This document shows positions 16,379-25,256 of a stretch of DNA of 46,835 bases, in pieces. Origin of the DNA: Bacteroidales bacterium (lineage in GTDB: Bacteria; Bacteroidota; Bacteroidia; Bacteroidales; F082). Location of the stretch: the NCBI GenBank assembly GCA_016284305.1, contig JAEEON010000058.1, positions 1 through 46,835 of the forward strand, given 5' to 3'. The position numbers and the translations under genes are program-made. Every line of letters begins with the position of its first letter. Positions within the stretch are counted from its first letter, which is position 1. The notes beneath the pieces were generated by a model. It did not search any database and was not told the origin of the DNA. It worked only from the letters and a program-made list of their open reading frames with translations.

Positions 16379-17128
16379 AATAGAGAGTTGCTCGGGACGT
16401 TTGTTGAAGATTTCGTCGTTGATGATCTGAGGACTGAGCAGGGAACGCAGGGAGTTGCGCATGGTCTTGCGCCGTTGGTTGAACGCTTGTTTCACCACAT
16501 TTACAAACAGTTTCTCGTCGCATCCTAGGTTAGTGACACTATTGCGTCGCATCTTGATGACGGCTGACTTCACCTTTGGCGGAGGGTTGAATACGTTCTC
16601 GTGGACGGTGAAAATGTAGTCAATGTTGTACCAAGCCTGCATCAGTACGCTAAGAATCCCGTAAGTCTTGCTGCCTTCTTTAGCGGCCATGCGTTCGGCC
16701 ATCTCTTTTTGAACCATGCCCACAACTTCCATCACTTGTTCCTTGTATTTTAGCACTTGGAAAAAGATCTGGCTGCTGATATTGTAGGGGAAGTTGCCGA
16801 TGATCGCCATGTTTTGTTTTCCGAGTTGGCTGAGGTCGGTGCGGAGAAAATCGCCTTGGATCAGATGGTCGCCAAGCATAGGGAAGTGGTTCTTCAGGTA
16901 ATCGATAGACTCTTTGTCGATCTCGACGACAAAAAACTTTTCCAGATGGTCGGTCACCAAATATTGTGTCAACACTCCGGTTCCGGCACCCACTTCAACG
17001 ACGGTCTCCACATCGGGTGAAAGCTGTTCCACGATGCGTTTGGCAATGTTTTGGTCGGTCAGGAAATGTTGTCCCAAGCTCTTCTTCGGCCTAACTTCTG
17101 TTTTCTGTCTTCTGTCTTCTTCCTTCAT
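16313..17128 (-). CDS. rsmA: 16S rRNA adenine-N6,N6-dimethyltransferase (KsgA/RsmA)
   Basis: The 271-residue enzyme dimethylates A1518 and A1519 of 16S rRNA. It shows KKSLGQHFLTDQNIAKRIV, the SAM-binding VEVGAGTGVLTQYL, the catalytic NFPYNIS motif, PPPKVKSAVIKM and FNQRRKTMRNSLRSL. The first residues (EEDRRQKTEVR) are encoded by 7-bp units of the type GAAGACA and are not part of the family core. The last 21 codons are duplicated at 12804. Its ATG overlaps the TPR gene stop as ATGA. Confidence 0.94.
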   Translation of the reverse strand: MKEEDRRQKTEVRPKKSLGQHFLTDQNIAKRIVEQLSPDVETVVEVGAGTGVLTQYLVTDHLEKFFVVEIDKESIDYLKNHFPMLGDHLIQGDFLRTDLSQLGKQNMAIIGNFPYNISSQIFFQVLKYKEQVMEVVGMVQKEMAERMAAKEGSKTYGILSVLMQAWYNIDYIFTVHENVFNPPPKVKSAVIKMRRNSVTNLGCDEKLFVNVVKQAFNQRRKTMRNSLRSLLSPQIINDEIFNKRPEQLSINEFIALTNKIGASPASSHDEP

Positions 17129-18927
17129 AACTTCCTATAATTCTTCTTTGCCTGTGCGGAGTAAAGGCTCGTGGGGTATTCATCGATGAGTTTCTCGTAG
17201 TGTTTTTTGGCCAAAGCCCTGTCTTTGAGGTTGTTGTGTTCAATCAAGGCGGCTTGCATCAGGGCTGCGTCGGCCATATAGCTTTCGGGGAACTCGGTAA
17301 AGATTCGTTGGTAAAGGCTATCGGCTTCCGAGTATTCTTTCCGTTGTTCCATGATCTCGGCGGTGCGGTACATGGCGTGGGGTTTGCTGATCTCGTTGCC
17401 GTCGTGGGCGATGGAGTCGAGGATGACGAGGGCGTCATCGTCCTTGTGCTGGTAGATCTTGAAATCGGCTCGTGCCAATCGGGAGAGTTCAATGCCCGTG
17501 GTGTCGTACTCCAGGTTGTCGCCAATGATCAAGGAGAGGGTCATGGCGTCGTTGGCGATGAGTTTGGAGGTGGCGGCCTTGAGGACGTTGAGTTGGGTCT
17601 CAGCCCAAGCGAACTCGCCGATGAAATAGCGCAGCTGGGCATTGCGGAATCGGGCCTCATGACCAAGAGGCTCCTCTTTCATGCTTTTATCGACTTGGCT
17701 GTAGAGCAGGGTGGCCTCCCAAACCTCGTCGTTATAGAGGTAGATGTCGGCCAATTTCAGTTTCAGTTGACATTGTTGCAGCTTGGCGTTGGTCTGCTCA
17801 ATGGCTTGCATAAGCAGGCTGATGGCTTGGTCTGACTGGTTGAGTTGATAAGCCATGATGTCGGCTTGGATCTCCACCAGGCTAGGGTATTCTTTGGAGC
17901 TGACGTCACTATAGGCGTTCTCGATTTTCTTGCTCAGCTTCTCGTAGGTCTTGATGTCGGTGACATGATGGTCTTTGCAGAGTTGGTTCTCGGTGCGGAT
18001 GGATCCGATGATGGCCTGTCCATAATAAGGATTGATCTTGCCTTTGTCGATGACGTAGTCGAATGCGTCCTTAGCCACTTCGTATTGGTGGTTGTCGAGG
18101 CAGATGTTAGCCAGGTTGATGATTTGTCCGTCTTGGTCGTTAAGGCGGCGGTCGATGCTCTTGCATTGTTCCAAGGCGATGTCGTAGTCTTCCTCTTGTA
18201 GCGAGAACCAGATCAACAATTGGGCGAACTCTACGTTGTCGGGATGCTCTTGTGTCTTTTGCAAGAGGGCGATGCGCATCTCATCGGCGATGCTTTTGTT
18301 GACATCGTAGAGCAGGAGAGTTTGGAAGCGGTTTTTCACCAAGTTGTATTGGTTGGGGCGGGCTTCGAGTTCAAGGAAATAGTATTCGAAAGCTTGCTGA
18401 TAGTTGTTCATGGAGTGGTAGAGGCTTGCCCGCTCAACATAGAAAGGGTAGTCCTCGTTGTTGTTCTCAGCACCTTTCTCGAGGACGGCGAGGGCATCGT
18501 TATACAACATGCGGCTTCGAAACATGCTGCTGATGTTGTTGATGCTATTCTTGTTGTTGGGGATGCCTTTGAGGATTTCCTTGAGGATGTCGTTGGCTTT
18601 GTCGTTTTGTCCGCTGTTGGAATAGACGTAAACGAGATCGACTTTCGACTTCCAGTTGTTCGGATTGTTGCGGATGAATTTCTTCAGCTCGCGTTCGGCG
18701 TTGTCATAGTCACCCAGTCGCAGCAAACATTCCAAGTATTGGTTGAAATAGTTTGCTTGCGACTTGTCTTTATAGAGTTGCAGATAAAGCTCTTTTGCCT
18801 TCTCGTATTCCTTGTCTTGGAAGCATTTGCTGGCCAATTGTTCGTTGAGTTCGCGGTTGTTTTGAGCGAACACAGGGGATGTGGCCAGCATGACGAGCAG
18901 GCAAAGAAAGCCGGTGAGTCTCCTCAT
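17125..18927 (-). CDS. Periplasmic or outer-membrane TPR-repeat protein
   Basis: The 600-residue protein has a signal peptide (MRRLTGFLCLLVMLATSPVFA) and many tetratricopeptide repeats, for example NEQLASKCFQDKEYEKAKEL, LLRLGDYDNAERELKKFI, DALAVLEKGAENN and a C-terminal RALAKKHYEKLIDEYPTS unit like BamD/YbgF outer-membrane-assembly TPRs. The frame is open farther upstream into serS, but signal-peptide position and the serS stop at 18938 favour the ATG at 18927. It is placed between serS and rsmA in one leftward unit. The exact role is unknown. Confidence 0.85.
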   Translation of the reverse strand: MRRLTGFLCLLVMLATSPVFAQNNRELNEQLASKCFQDKEYEKAKELYLQLYKDKSQANYFNQYLECLLRLGDYDNAERELKKFIRNNPNNWKSKVDLVYVYSNSGQNDKANDILKEILKGIPNNKNSINNISSMFRSRMLYNDALAVLEKGAENNNEDYPFYVERASLYHSMNNYQQAFEYYFLELEARPNQYNLVKNRFQTLLLYDVNKSIADEMRIALLQKTQEHPDNVEFAQLLIWFSLQEEDYDIALEQCKSIDRRLNDQDGQIINLANICLDNHQYEVAKDAFDYVIDKGKINPYYGQAIIGSIRTENQLCKDHHVTDIKTYEKLSKKIENAYSDVSSKEYPSLVEIQADIMAYQLNQSDQAISLLMQAIEQTNAKLQQCQLKLKLADIYLYNDEVWEATLLYSQVDKSMKEEPLGHEARFRNAQLRYFIGEFAWAETQLNVLKAATSKLIANDAMTLSLIIGDNLEYDTTGIELSRLARADFKIYQHKDDDALVILDSIAHDGNEISKPHAMYRTAEIMEQRKEYSEADSLYQRIFTEFPESYMADAALMQAALIEHNNLKDRALAKKHYEKLIDEYPTSLYSAQAKKNYRKL

Positions 18928-18937
18928 GATGGTCCGA

Positions 18938-20209
18938 TTAGGAGATGAGGTCAAAGCCGGTGTATTTCTGGAGGGCTTTCGGGATGCGGATGCCTTCGGG
19001 AGTCTGGTGGTCTTCGAGCAGTGCGGCGACGATACGAGGTAGGGCGAGGGCGCTGCCGTTGAGGGTGTGTACGAGTTGGATGTTGCCGTTCTTGTCTTTG
19101 AAACGCAGTTTAAGGCGGTTGGCTTGGAAGGTCTCGAAGTTGGACACGGAGCTGACTTCAAGCCAGAGTTGCTGTGCAGCTGACCACACTTCAAAGTCGT
19201 AAGTGGTGGCCGAGGTGAAGCTCATGTCGCCACCGCAGAGGTGCAGGATGCGGAAGGGGAGTTCCAGCTTGCGGAGCAGTCCAGCCACATGGTCTTTCAT
19301 GGCCTCAAGGCGGTCGTAGGAACCCACGGGGTTGGCAATCTCAACGATCTCCACCTTGTCGAATTGGTGCAGACGGTTCAGTCCGCGGACGTTCTTGCCG
19401 TAGGAGCCGGCCTCGCGACGGAAACAGTTGGAATAGCCCACGGTCTTGATAGGCAGCTGTTCTTCCTTGACGATGGTATCACGGAACATGTTGGTCAGCG
19501 GTACTTCAGCAGTGGGGATGAGGTAGAAGCCGTCGAGCGGCACGGCATACATCTGGGCTTCTTTGTCGGGAAGCTGTCCAGTGGCATAGGCCGAAGCTTC
19601 GTTGACGACGACAGGAGGTTGGACCTCGTTGTATCCGTCGGCAGAGGCCTCATCGAGGAAGAAGTTAATCAGTGCACGTTGCAACTTGGCGCCTTTGCCT
19701 TTGTAGAACGGGAATCCAGCACCGGTGACCTTGTTTCCGAGGTCGAAGTCGGCCAGTCCGTACTCGTTGAGCAGCTCCCAGTGGGGTTTGGCACCCTCGT
19801 AAAGCTGGGGCATGTCGCCTTCTTGGTGCACGTTGACATTGTCAGCGGCAGAGGTTCCTCTGGGCACGTCGATGCGCGGGGTGTTGGGGATCTCGACGAG
19901 TTTCGTCTGGATCTCCTGCTTGATTTCCTCGAGGTGCTCTGCGAGGCTCTTGGAGCGTTCCTTCAGCTCGTTGTTGTTGGCTTTTATTTCGTTGGCTTCC
20001 GCCGTTTTGCCTTGTTTGTAGAGGTCGCCGATGAGGCGGGCGTTATTGTTGAGTGCTGCTAAGGTGTCGTCGCATTCGCGTTGGGTGTTGCGGCGTTCGT
20101 CGTCCAGCTTCAGGATCTCGTCGATGAGGGCGACGTTGGTGAAGTTTTTGATGGACAGACGTTCGATCACTTCTTCTTTGTGATCACGGATGTAGGATAA
20201 TACTAACAT
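18938..20209 (-). CDS. serS: Seryl-tRNA synthetase
   Basis: The 423-residue class II synthetase charges tRNA-Ser. The N-terminal long antiparallel coiled coil runs from about 25 to 105 (LKLDDERRNTQRE through LAEHLEEIKQEIQ). Class II motifs follow: YNEVQPPVVV (motif 1), FRREAGSYGKNVRGLNRLHQ (motif 2) and LNGSALALPRIVAALLEDHQ (motif 3). The length is normal. It has its own promoter at 20237 and is followed by the TPR gene after 10 bp. Confidence 0.96.
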   Translation of the reverse strand: MLVLSYIRDHKEEVIERLSIKNFTNVALIDEILKLDDERRNTQRECDDTLAALNNNARLIGDLYKQGKTAEANEIKANNNELKERSKSLAEHLEEIKQEIQTKLVEIPNTPRIDVPRGTSAADNVNVHQEGDMPQLYEGAKPHWELLNEYGLADFDLGNKVTGAGFPFYKGKGAKLQRALINFFLDEASADGYNEVQPPVVVNEASAYATGQLPDKEAQMYAVPLDGFYLIPTAEVPLTNMFRDTIVKEEQLPIKTVGYSNCFRREAGSYGKNVRGLNRLHQFDKVEIVEIANPVGSYDRLEAMKDHVAGLLRKLELPFRILHLCGGDMSFTSATTYDFEVWSAAQQLWLEVSSVSNFETFQANRLKLRFKDKNGNIQLVHTLNGSALALPRIVAALLEDHQTPEGIRIPKALQKYTGFDLIS

Positions 20210-20236
20210 TGCTTGATGCGATTTTTAAATTTTGCG

Positions 20237-20244
20237 CAAAAATA
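20237..20244 (-). promoter_or_regulatory. -7 box for serS
   Basis: The minus strand reads TATTTTTG 28 bp upstream of the serS ATG. Confidence 0.55.
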
Positions 20245-20247
20245 AAT

Positions 20248-20278
20248 GAAAAAAACCGGCTATCGTAAGATAGTCGGT
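20248..20278 (-). terminator. Intrinsic terminator of rplU-rpmA
   Basis: ACCGACTATC and GATAGCCGGT (minus strand) form a 10-bp stem with a 4-nt loop and one G-U pair, followed by seven T residues. It ends the ribosomal-protein unit just before the serS promoter. Confidence 0.85.
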
Positions 20279-20308
20279 AAAAAAATGTATGTTATGAAAA
20301 AAAATCTT

Positions 20309-20581
20309 TTAGTCGATGATAGTGCCTTCGACAGGATTGACGGAGACGAATGACTTGTTGTCTTTTTTCTTCACGAACTCCACGATGCCATCGCACTTGG
20401 CATAGAGGGTGTGGTCCTTACCCATACCGACGTTCTTGCCAGGGTTGTGCTTGGTACCGCGTTGACGGACGATGATGTTGCCTGCAATGGCAGCTTGTCC
20501 ACCGAAAATCTTAACTCCGAGTCGCTTACTAGCGGACTCACGACCGTTCTCGGAACTACCGACGCCTTTCTTGTGTGCCAT
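20309..20581 (-). CDS. rpmA: 50S ribosomal protein L27
   Basis: The 90-residue protein is L27 of the large subunit, whose N terminus reaches the peptidyl-transferase centre. It shows [48 protein letters not shown] and [14 protein letters not shown]. It starts directly with MAHKK and carries no cleavable N-terminal extension of the Firmicute type. It is cotranscribed with rplU, 23 bp upstream. Confidence 0.97.
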   Translation of the reverse strand: MAHKKGVGSSENGRESASKRLGVKIFGGQAAIAGNIIVRQRGTKHNPGKNVGMGKDHTLYAKCDGIVEFVKKKDNKSFVSVNPVEGTIID

Positions 20582-20604
20582 ATCTTATCAATGTTTTCTG
20601 GTTA

Positions 20605-20916
20605 TTACTCAGTGATGCTGTTGATGACGACCTTGCTCAGGTATTGGCGATGGCCGTTGGAGGTTTGATAACCTTTTCTTCTCTTCTTCTTGAAAACGAT
20701 GACTTTCTTGCCTTTGCAGTGCTCCTTAATCGTCGCCTCGACGTTGGCACCGGCAATCGTAGGAGTACCTACCTTGGTTGCGCCTTCGTTATCAATCAAT
20801 AAAACTCTGTCGAAAGAAACCTTGCTTCCTTCTTCTCCTTGCAGTCTGTTGACGAAGATCTCTTGGCCATTCGTCACCTTGAACTGTTGTCCAGCTATTT
20901 CTACAATTGCGTACAT
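20605..20916 (-). CDS. rplU: 50S ribosomal protein L21
   Basis: The 103-residue protein is L21, binding 23S rRNA with L20. It shows [60 protein letters not shown] and a final [11 protein letters not shown]. The frame is open to 20949, but the promoter at 20937 and the family N terminus set the start at 20916. Confidence 0.96.
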   Translation of the reverse strand: MYAIVEIAGQQFKVTNGQEIFVNRLQGEEGSKVSFDRVLLIDNEGATKVGTPTIAGANVEATIKEHCKGKKVIVFKKKRRKGYQTSNGHRQYLSKVVINSITE

Positions 20917-20936
20917 GTCTCTAAATTTTCGGACTG

Positions 20937-20944
20937 CAAAATTA
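20937..20944 (-). promoter_or_regulatory. Promoter of rplU-rpmA
   Basis: TAATTTTG on the minus strand is preceded after 18 bp by TTG, close to the phylum's -33/-7 spacing. Confidence 0.65.
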
Positions 20945-20991
20945 CACAATTTTTTGATTGTACAACTTTTTCTCTGTATTTTTTTTGAGAA

Positions 20992-22278
20992 TTAATTTTT
21001 TACCAGTTTTCCGACCACCTCAAAGACGTCTTCCTTAGTGAATCCAATGGGGAAGATGTGACTGGGCTTGAGGTTGTAGAGTTGGTGTTCCTCTTGGAAC
21101 TCTTTTTCACCGCCACCGGTGATGTTGAGCATGATGATGTCGTTGGCGCTCACCTTATTATTATTGACCGCTTGGATGAGTGATGCCAAAGCCACGCCTG
21201 CTGCAGAGTAGATGTCGCGCCCTTCAGTTTCCAAGAACAGCTTCTTGGCTGCTTGAGCCTCTTCGTTGCTTACGGCAAGAATGTCGCCTTCGCTGTCTTT
21301 CAGGGCATCGTAGAGTCCGCCTGCCAATGAATACGGAGGTTTGCGGTTGGAGAGCACCGGGGCGCAAATCTCTGCGGCATCATGACGGGCCTGGTCGGCA
21401 TCATAGGGCAACATCGCCCTGGAGTCTTGCCCCCAAGCTTCATACATCGGAACGAAAGGCTTGTTCTGCGACACGATGAGATGCGCTTTCTTGTTGCCGA
21501 AACGGCCGTCTTCGATAAAACGCAGGTTGGCTTCCCATGCGGCGATGGCTCCTGTGCCACTGCCCACAGCCTGGAAATAATAGTCGGGAATCTGGCCGAT
21601 GAAGGTTACCGCCGACATCATGGTGGTACTCATGCCGTCGCGACGAGCAATGTTCTTCGCTCCGCCCTCAGGCAAAAAGCCTTTCATCTCACAAACGTAG
21701 TTCGAGAGCTGGATGGCATCGAAATAGTCACTTCCCGATGCCGTGGTGATCAGCTTCACGCAGTCGTTCAACGGCTTGTCGAACCACAAGGCCTTGATGT
21801 TGTCTTGAGGAACGCAGAGTAGAAGCTTGATGCCGTTGTCGGAACACACCTTGGCAAAAGCCCTGGCCGTGTTGCCTGCCGATGCCACCACCAACACCTG
21901 GTCCTTATACTCCTCACCCAAACGCGCGCACACGGAATAAGCCTCGGTCTCTTTGAATGAACAAGTGGTCATCCGCGCTCCGCGCTCCGGCCACCACCCG
22001 CTGAAGGTGATGTAAAGGTTGTTCAATCCAAGATGCCTCGCCAACTTCTCGCTTTTGTAGGTGATGGGACTCGATGGGTTGGCCAAGATCCTTCGGATGG
22101 GCATCCAGTCGGCGAATCTGTATAATCCTAATCGCTCATCTTCAGCGACTTTGAGTTGCTTCTGCTCGTAGATGGCTCTCACCAAGCTTGGTGTCTGGCC
22201 TTCAGGGTCGTCCAATGTCCATCCTTGATCCTCAAAAATGCGGCCCGTGGCCACGTTCATCAACTTGTAGTTTTCCAT
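20992..22278 (-). CDS. Cysteate synthase (threonine-synthase-like PLP enzyme)
   Basis: The 428-residue protein belongs to the fold-type II PLP enzymes. The Schiff-base Lys is in TCSFKETEAYS, the phosphate-binding and substrate loop is in VASAGNTARAFA, and ITGGGEKEF provides the C-terminal glycine-rich stretch. The N-terminal ATGRIFEDQGWTLDDPEG pattern matches the Bacteroidota proteins annotated as cysteate synthase, which make L-cysteate from O-phosphoserine and sulfite. In sulfonolipid producers cysteate feeds capnine synthesis. Plain threonine synthase is the main alternative, but the unusual N terminus argues against it. It stands alone with its own promoter. Confidence 0.75.
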   Translation of the reverse strand: MENYKLMNVATGRIFEDQGWTLDDPEGQTPSLVRAIYEQKQLKVAEDERLGLYRFADWMPIRRILANPSSPITYKSEKLARHLGLNNLYITFSGWWPERGARMTTCSFKETEAYSVCARLGEEYKDQVLVVASAGNTARAFAKVCSDNGIKLLLCVPQDNIKALWFDKPLNDCVKLITTASGSDYFDAIQLSNYVCEMKGFLPEGGAKNIARRDGMSTTMMSAVTFIGQIPDYYFQAVGSGTGAIAAWEANLRFIEDGRFGNKKAHLIVSQNKPFVPMYEAWGQDSRAMLPYDADQARHDAAEICAPVLSNRKPPYSLAGGLYDALKDSEGDILAVSNEEAQAAKKLFLETEGRDIYSAAGVALASLIQAVNNNKVSANDIIMLNITGGGEKEFQEEHQLYNLKPSHIFPIGFTKEDVFEVVGKLVKN

Positions 22279-22297
22279 ATCCTGTAGTTTTACCCCG

Positions 22298-22305
22298 CAA
22301 AATTA
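22298..22305 (-). promoter_or_regulatory. -7 box for cysteate synthase
   Basis: The minus strand reads TAATTTTG 20 bp upstream of the ATG. Confidence 0.5.
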
Positions 22306-22405
22306 TAAAAAATAGTAAATATACGTACTGTATATGCCGATACTTTGTTTGTGGGTCCTGAAAAGTTTTTTAGCAAAAGCTTGTATGGCAAACAAAATTT
22401 TTTCC

Positions 22406-22413
22406 TACTTTTG
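22406..22413 (+). promoter_or_regulatory. Promoter of the exported peptidase/porin unit
   Basis: TACTTTTG is preceded by TTG at 22381 with 22 bp between them and lies 30 bp upstream of the first ATG. No other promoter-like box or strong terminator is apparent until 32742. Confidence 0.6.
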
Positions 22414-22442
22414 ACACCTTATTATAATTAAAACAAAGGACC

Positions 22443-25229
22443 ATGCGAAAACTGCTACTCGTATTACTGCTTTTTGCTTTCGGATTGGAAGGCTTGCACG
22501 CTGAAAATGTTGGCCTTTCCATTGCACAGAAGGCAGCGAAAAGTTTCACTCAAAACACTTTTGCTGAAATTACCAGGGGAGAGGATCCATCGTTGATCTT
22601 GGCCACCCCTGACTACTTCGTCTTCGCTGTTGGCAAGACGGGTTTCGTGATTATTTCTGCGGACGACCGTTTCCGTCCCGTCATCGGATACTCTGAAGAG
22701 GATCCTTTTGGCGATCCGGTCTCTCCCGAGTTGAGCTATTATCTCGACAATCTCTCTGAAGGTCGTCATGCGGCCATGCGAGCCTCACTGACCCAGGATG
22801 AGATGGTCCGGGAAGAATGGGATTGCCTGCTCTCTGGAGCTCCGCTTCCCTCCCGCAATGGAGGCATCTCGTCATTCTATTTGGTGCAGACCCGTTGGGA
22901 CCAAGGCAGTCCATACAACTTGTTGTGTCCGCCTTTTGGAGCAGAAAACCGCTCGTATGCAGGATGCGTCGCAACAGCCATGTCGCAGGTGATGTTCTAT
23001 TGGAAACACCCCACTCATGGTTATGGCAACCATAGCTATTTCCACCAAACCTATGGCGAGCTTTCCGCTGACTTTGCCTCAACCGACTATAATTTCGACA
23101 TCATGCCCCTTTCGCTGTTCAATGCCACTGAGGAGGGGATTTATGCTGTGGCATTGTTTATGTACCAATGTGGCATCGCCGTCAATATGAGTTACTCGAC
23201 AACGGGCAGCGGAGCCTATTCACAGGACGTACCTCAAGCGGTCATGAACTATTTCGATTACTCGAACCGTTGCCGCTATCACGCTCGCGACAACTATTCC
23301 TTGAGTGAGTTCCAAGCCATTCTGAAAGACCAATTTGACCTTGGTTGGCCGTGCTATTATTCGGGCTCGGACCCGGATGAAGGCTCTGGCCACGCTTTTG
23401 TGTGCGATGGCTACGACGATCACGACATGTTCCATTTCAACTGGGGATGGAGCGGGTCCGGCAATGGCTTCTATGCCATCGATGCACTGAATGTCTCTGG
23501 CTATGCATGGAATTCTGGACAAGCGGTTATTACCAACTTCGTTCCCGAAATGATTTTCAGCAATACGGCGAAGACCCCTGCTGCATTCCAAGCAACATCG
23601 AATGAGGACGACCAGTTCTCGGTCAGCCTCTCCTGGGTGAATCCTACAGCGACCATTGAGGGGAAGGCGATCGAGATTATCGACCGTATGGAACTCTTGC
23701 GCGACGGTGTGGTGGTGCAAAGCTTCGATAGCGTCGCGCCAGGCGAGGCGATGACTTGCGTTGATGTCGTTGGACTCCCTGTCGTGGTCAACTATTCCGT
23801 ACATGCCGTGGTAAATGGTGTCGTTGGACGTAAAGCTTCCTTCGCTCCTATCAAGTTGGGACCGACATGCGAATGGACCGTTCAGATGCGCAGCGACAAT
23901 GAAAGCGGATGGGGCTCTGGAGCACTGACCGTTTTTAACTCCTCCGGAGCAGTTGAAGGTGTGTTCACCGCTGATGGTACCGAAACCACCCAAACAGCAA
24001 CGTTCTCGCAGGGTTGGCTCTCCTTCCAGTGGACCGCCCCAGCCGATAGTATGGCTGTCGGATTCGATGTCTTGGATGCGGATGGCTTAACCGTGTTTAC
24101 CTACGACGGTCCTTCAACCTTGATGCCTGAACGGCTTTTCTACGAGGTGGTCAACACCTGTGGGGAAAAAGGCACCGAGGCTCATCCTACGAATCTGAAA
24201 GCCCAGGTGGTCGATGAGGATGTGGTGCTGAACTGGGATGGCGTCAACGACCCTGGTTACGGCTACAATATCTATCGAGACGGTTTCCTCTACTCGATGG
24301 TTGCCGACACTACGAGTTTCATCGACACGGGTGCTGCCTCCATGCTTCACAGCTATTACATCACGGCCTTCACCAAAGAAGGAGAGTCTGAAGCTTCCAA
24401 CACTTGCACAACCATCGCTGCTGTCGAGGAGATGTGCCCACAAAACTTCGACTACGAAGTGCTCGAAGATGGCAGAATCCTGTTCACATGGGAGGCTCCT
24501 GAGAACACCGAAGAATTGGCAGGGTATCGCATCTCGCGTCGTGCCGAAGGAGAAGAGTATTTTACCGTGAAAAACATGGGAGCGGGCAATACCAGTTATA
24601 ATATCGGAAAGGTGTTCGAAGAAGGTAAACGTTATCAATATAAAATCGTGTCCATTTATAATCATGGATCCGTGGAGTCAGCTCCTGCTTTGTGGGCTCG
24701 TTATGAGGATATGCGCTATGCAGAAATCAACCGCACCCACCTGCCGTCACGTCTGATGCTGACGGAGTCGCCTGAACAAATCTATCTCCATTGGGAATCT
24801 GCCATGATGGCCGATTCGTATCGAGTGTATCGCAACGATGAACTGGTCGCCGAAGACCTAACCTCAACGGAATTCTTCGATTCCATCCCCGCGATCCGTG
24901 CGCATTGCGTGTATTACGTTACCGGTGTGAGGAATGGTGTGGAATCGAGCCCCTCCAACAAAGTCAGTTATGGAAATACTTCCGTTGGAGAGAACGGATT
25001 AGCCGAAGTTGCCCTTTATCCTAATCCAACCCAAGGATGGTTCACCATTGAGGCCGAATCGATCAGGGAAGTCGTCGTATATAACCTTACGGGACAGCAG
25101 ATCCAACGGCTCCAAACCAACGATCCTTTGGTGACTTTGAACCTCTCGGGGCTTCCTTCAGGTGTGTATTCGGTGCGTGTGCTCACTAGCAAAGGTAGCC
25201 ATCTCGAAAAACTGGTATTGATGAAATAA
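22443..25229 (+). CDS. C10-family (streptopain-like) cysteine peptidase with T9SS sorting domain
   Basis: The 928-residue protein has a signal peptide (residues 1-20, ending LHA) and an N-terminal Spi/propeptide domain (about 22-120, with FVFAVGKTGFVIISADDRFR). The peptidase domain (about 145-370) has the nucleophile Cys in RSYAGCVATAMSQVMFYWKH and the His in SGHAFVCDGYDD, followed by HFNWGWSGSGNGFY. Fibronectin-III-like repeats follow (VLNWDGVNDPGYGYNIYRDG and similar). The last 80 residues are a sorting domain (LYPNPTQGWFTIE, VYNLTGQQI, LPSGVYSVRV). It should be cell-surface attached and active on peptides. It heads a seven-gene unit, 27 bp from the next gene. Confidence 0.92.
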   Translation: MRKLLLVLLLFAFGLEGLHAENVGLSIAQKAAKSFTQNTFAEITRGEDPSLILATPDYFVFAVGKTGFVIISADDRFRPVIGYSEEDPFGDPVSPELSYYLDNLSEGRHAAMRASLTQDEMVREEWDCLLSGAPLPSRNGGISSFYLVQTRWDQGSPYNLLCPPFGAENRSYAGCVATAMSQVMFYWKHPTHGYGNHSYFHQTYGELSADFASTDYNFDIMPLSLFNATEEGIYAVALFMYQCGIAVNMSYSTTGSGAYSQDVPQAVMNYFDYSNRCRYHARDNYSLSEFQAILKDQFDLGWPCYYSGSDPDEGSGHAFVCDGYDDHDMFHFNWGWSGSGNGFYAIDALNVSGYAWNSGQAVITNFVPEMIFSNTAKTPAAFQATSNEDDQFSVSLSWVNPTATIEGKAIEIIDRMELLRDGVVVQSFDSVAPGEAMTCVDVVGLPVVVNYSVHAVVNGVVGRKASFAPIKLGPTCEWTVQMRSDNESGWGSGALTVFNSSGAVEGVFTADGTETTQTATFSQGWLSFQWTAPADSMAVGFDVLDADGLTVFTYDGPSTLMPERLFYEVVNTCGEKGTEAHPTNLKAQVVDEDVVLNWDGVNDPGYGYNIYRDGFLYSMVADTTSFIDTGAASMLHSYYITAFTKEGESEASNTCTTIAAVEEMCPQNFDYEVLEDGRILFTWEAPENTEELAGYRISRRAEGEEYFTVKNMGAGNTSYNIGKVFEEGKRYQYKIVSIYNHGSVESAPALWARYEDMRYAEINRTHLPSRLMLTESPEQIYLHWESAMMADSYRVYRNDELVAEDLTSTEFFDSIPAIRAHCVYYVTGVRNGVESSPSNKVSYGNTSVGENGLAEVALYPNPTQGWFTIEAESIREVVVYNLTGQQIQRLQTNDPLVTLNLSGLPSGVYSVRVLTSKGSHLEKLVLMK

Positions 25230-25256
25230 GTGTTGTACGTTGAAAAATCCTAAGTC

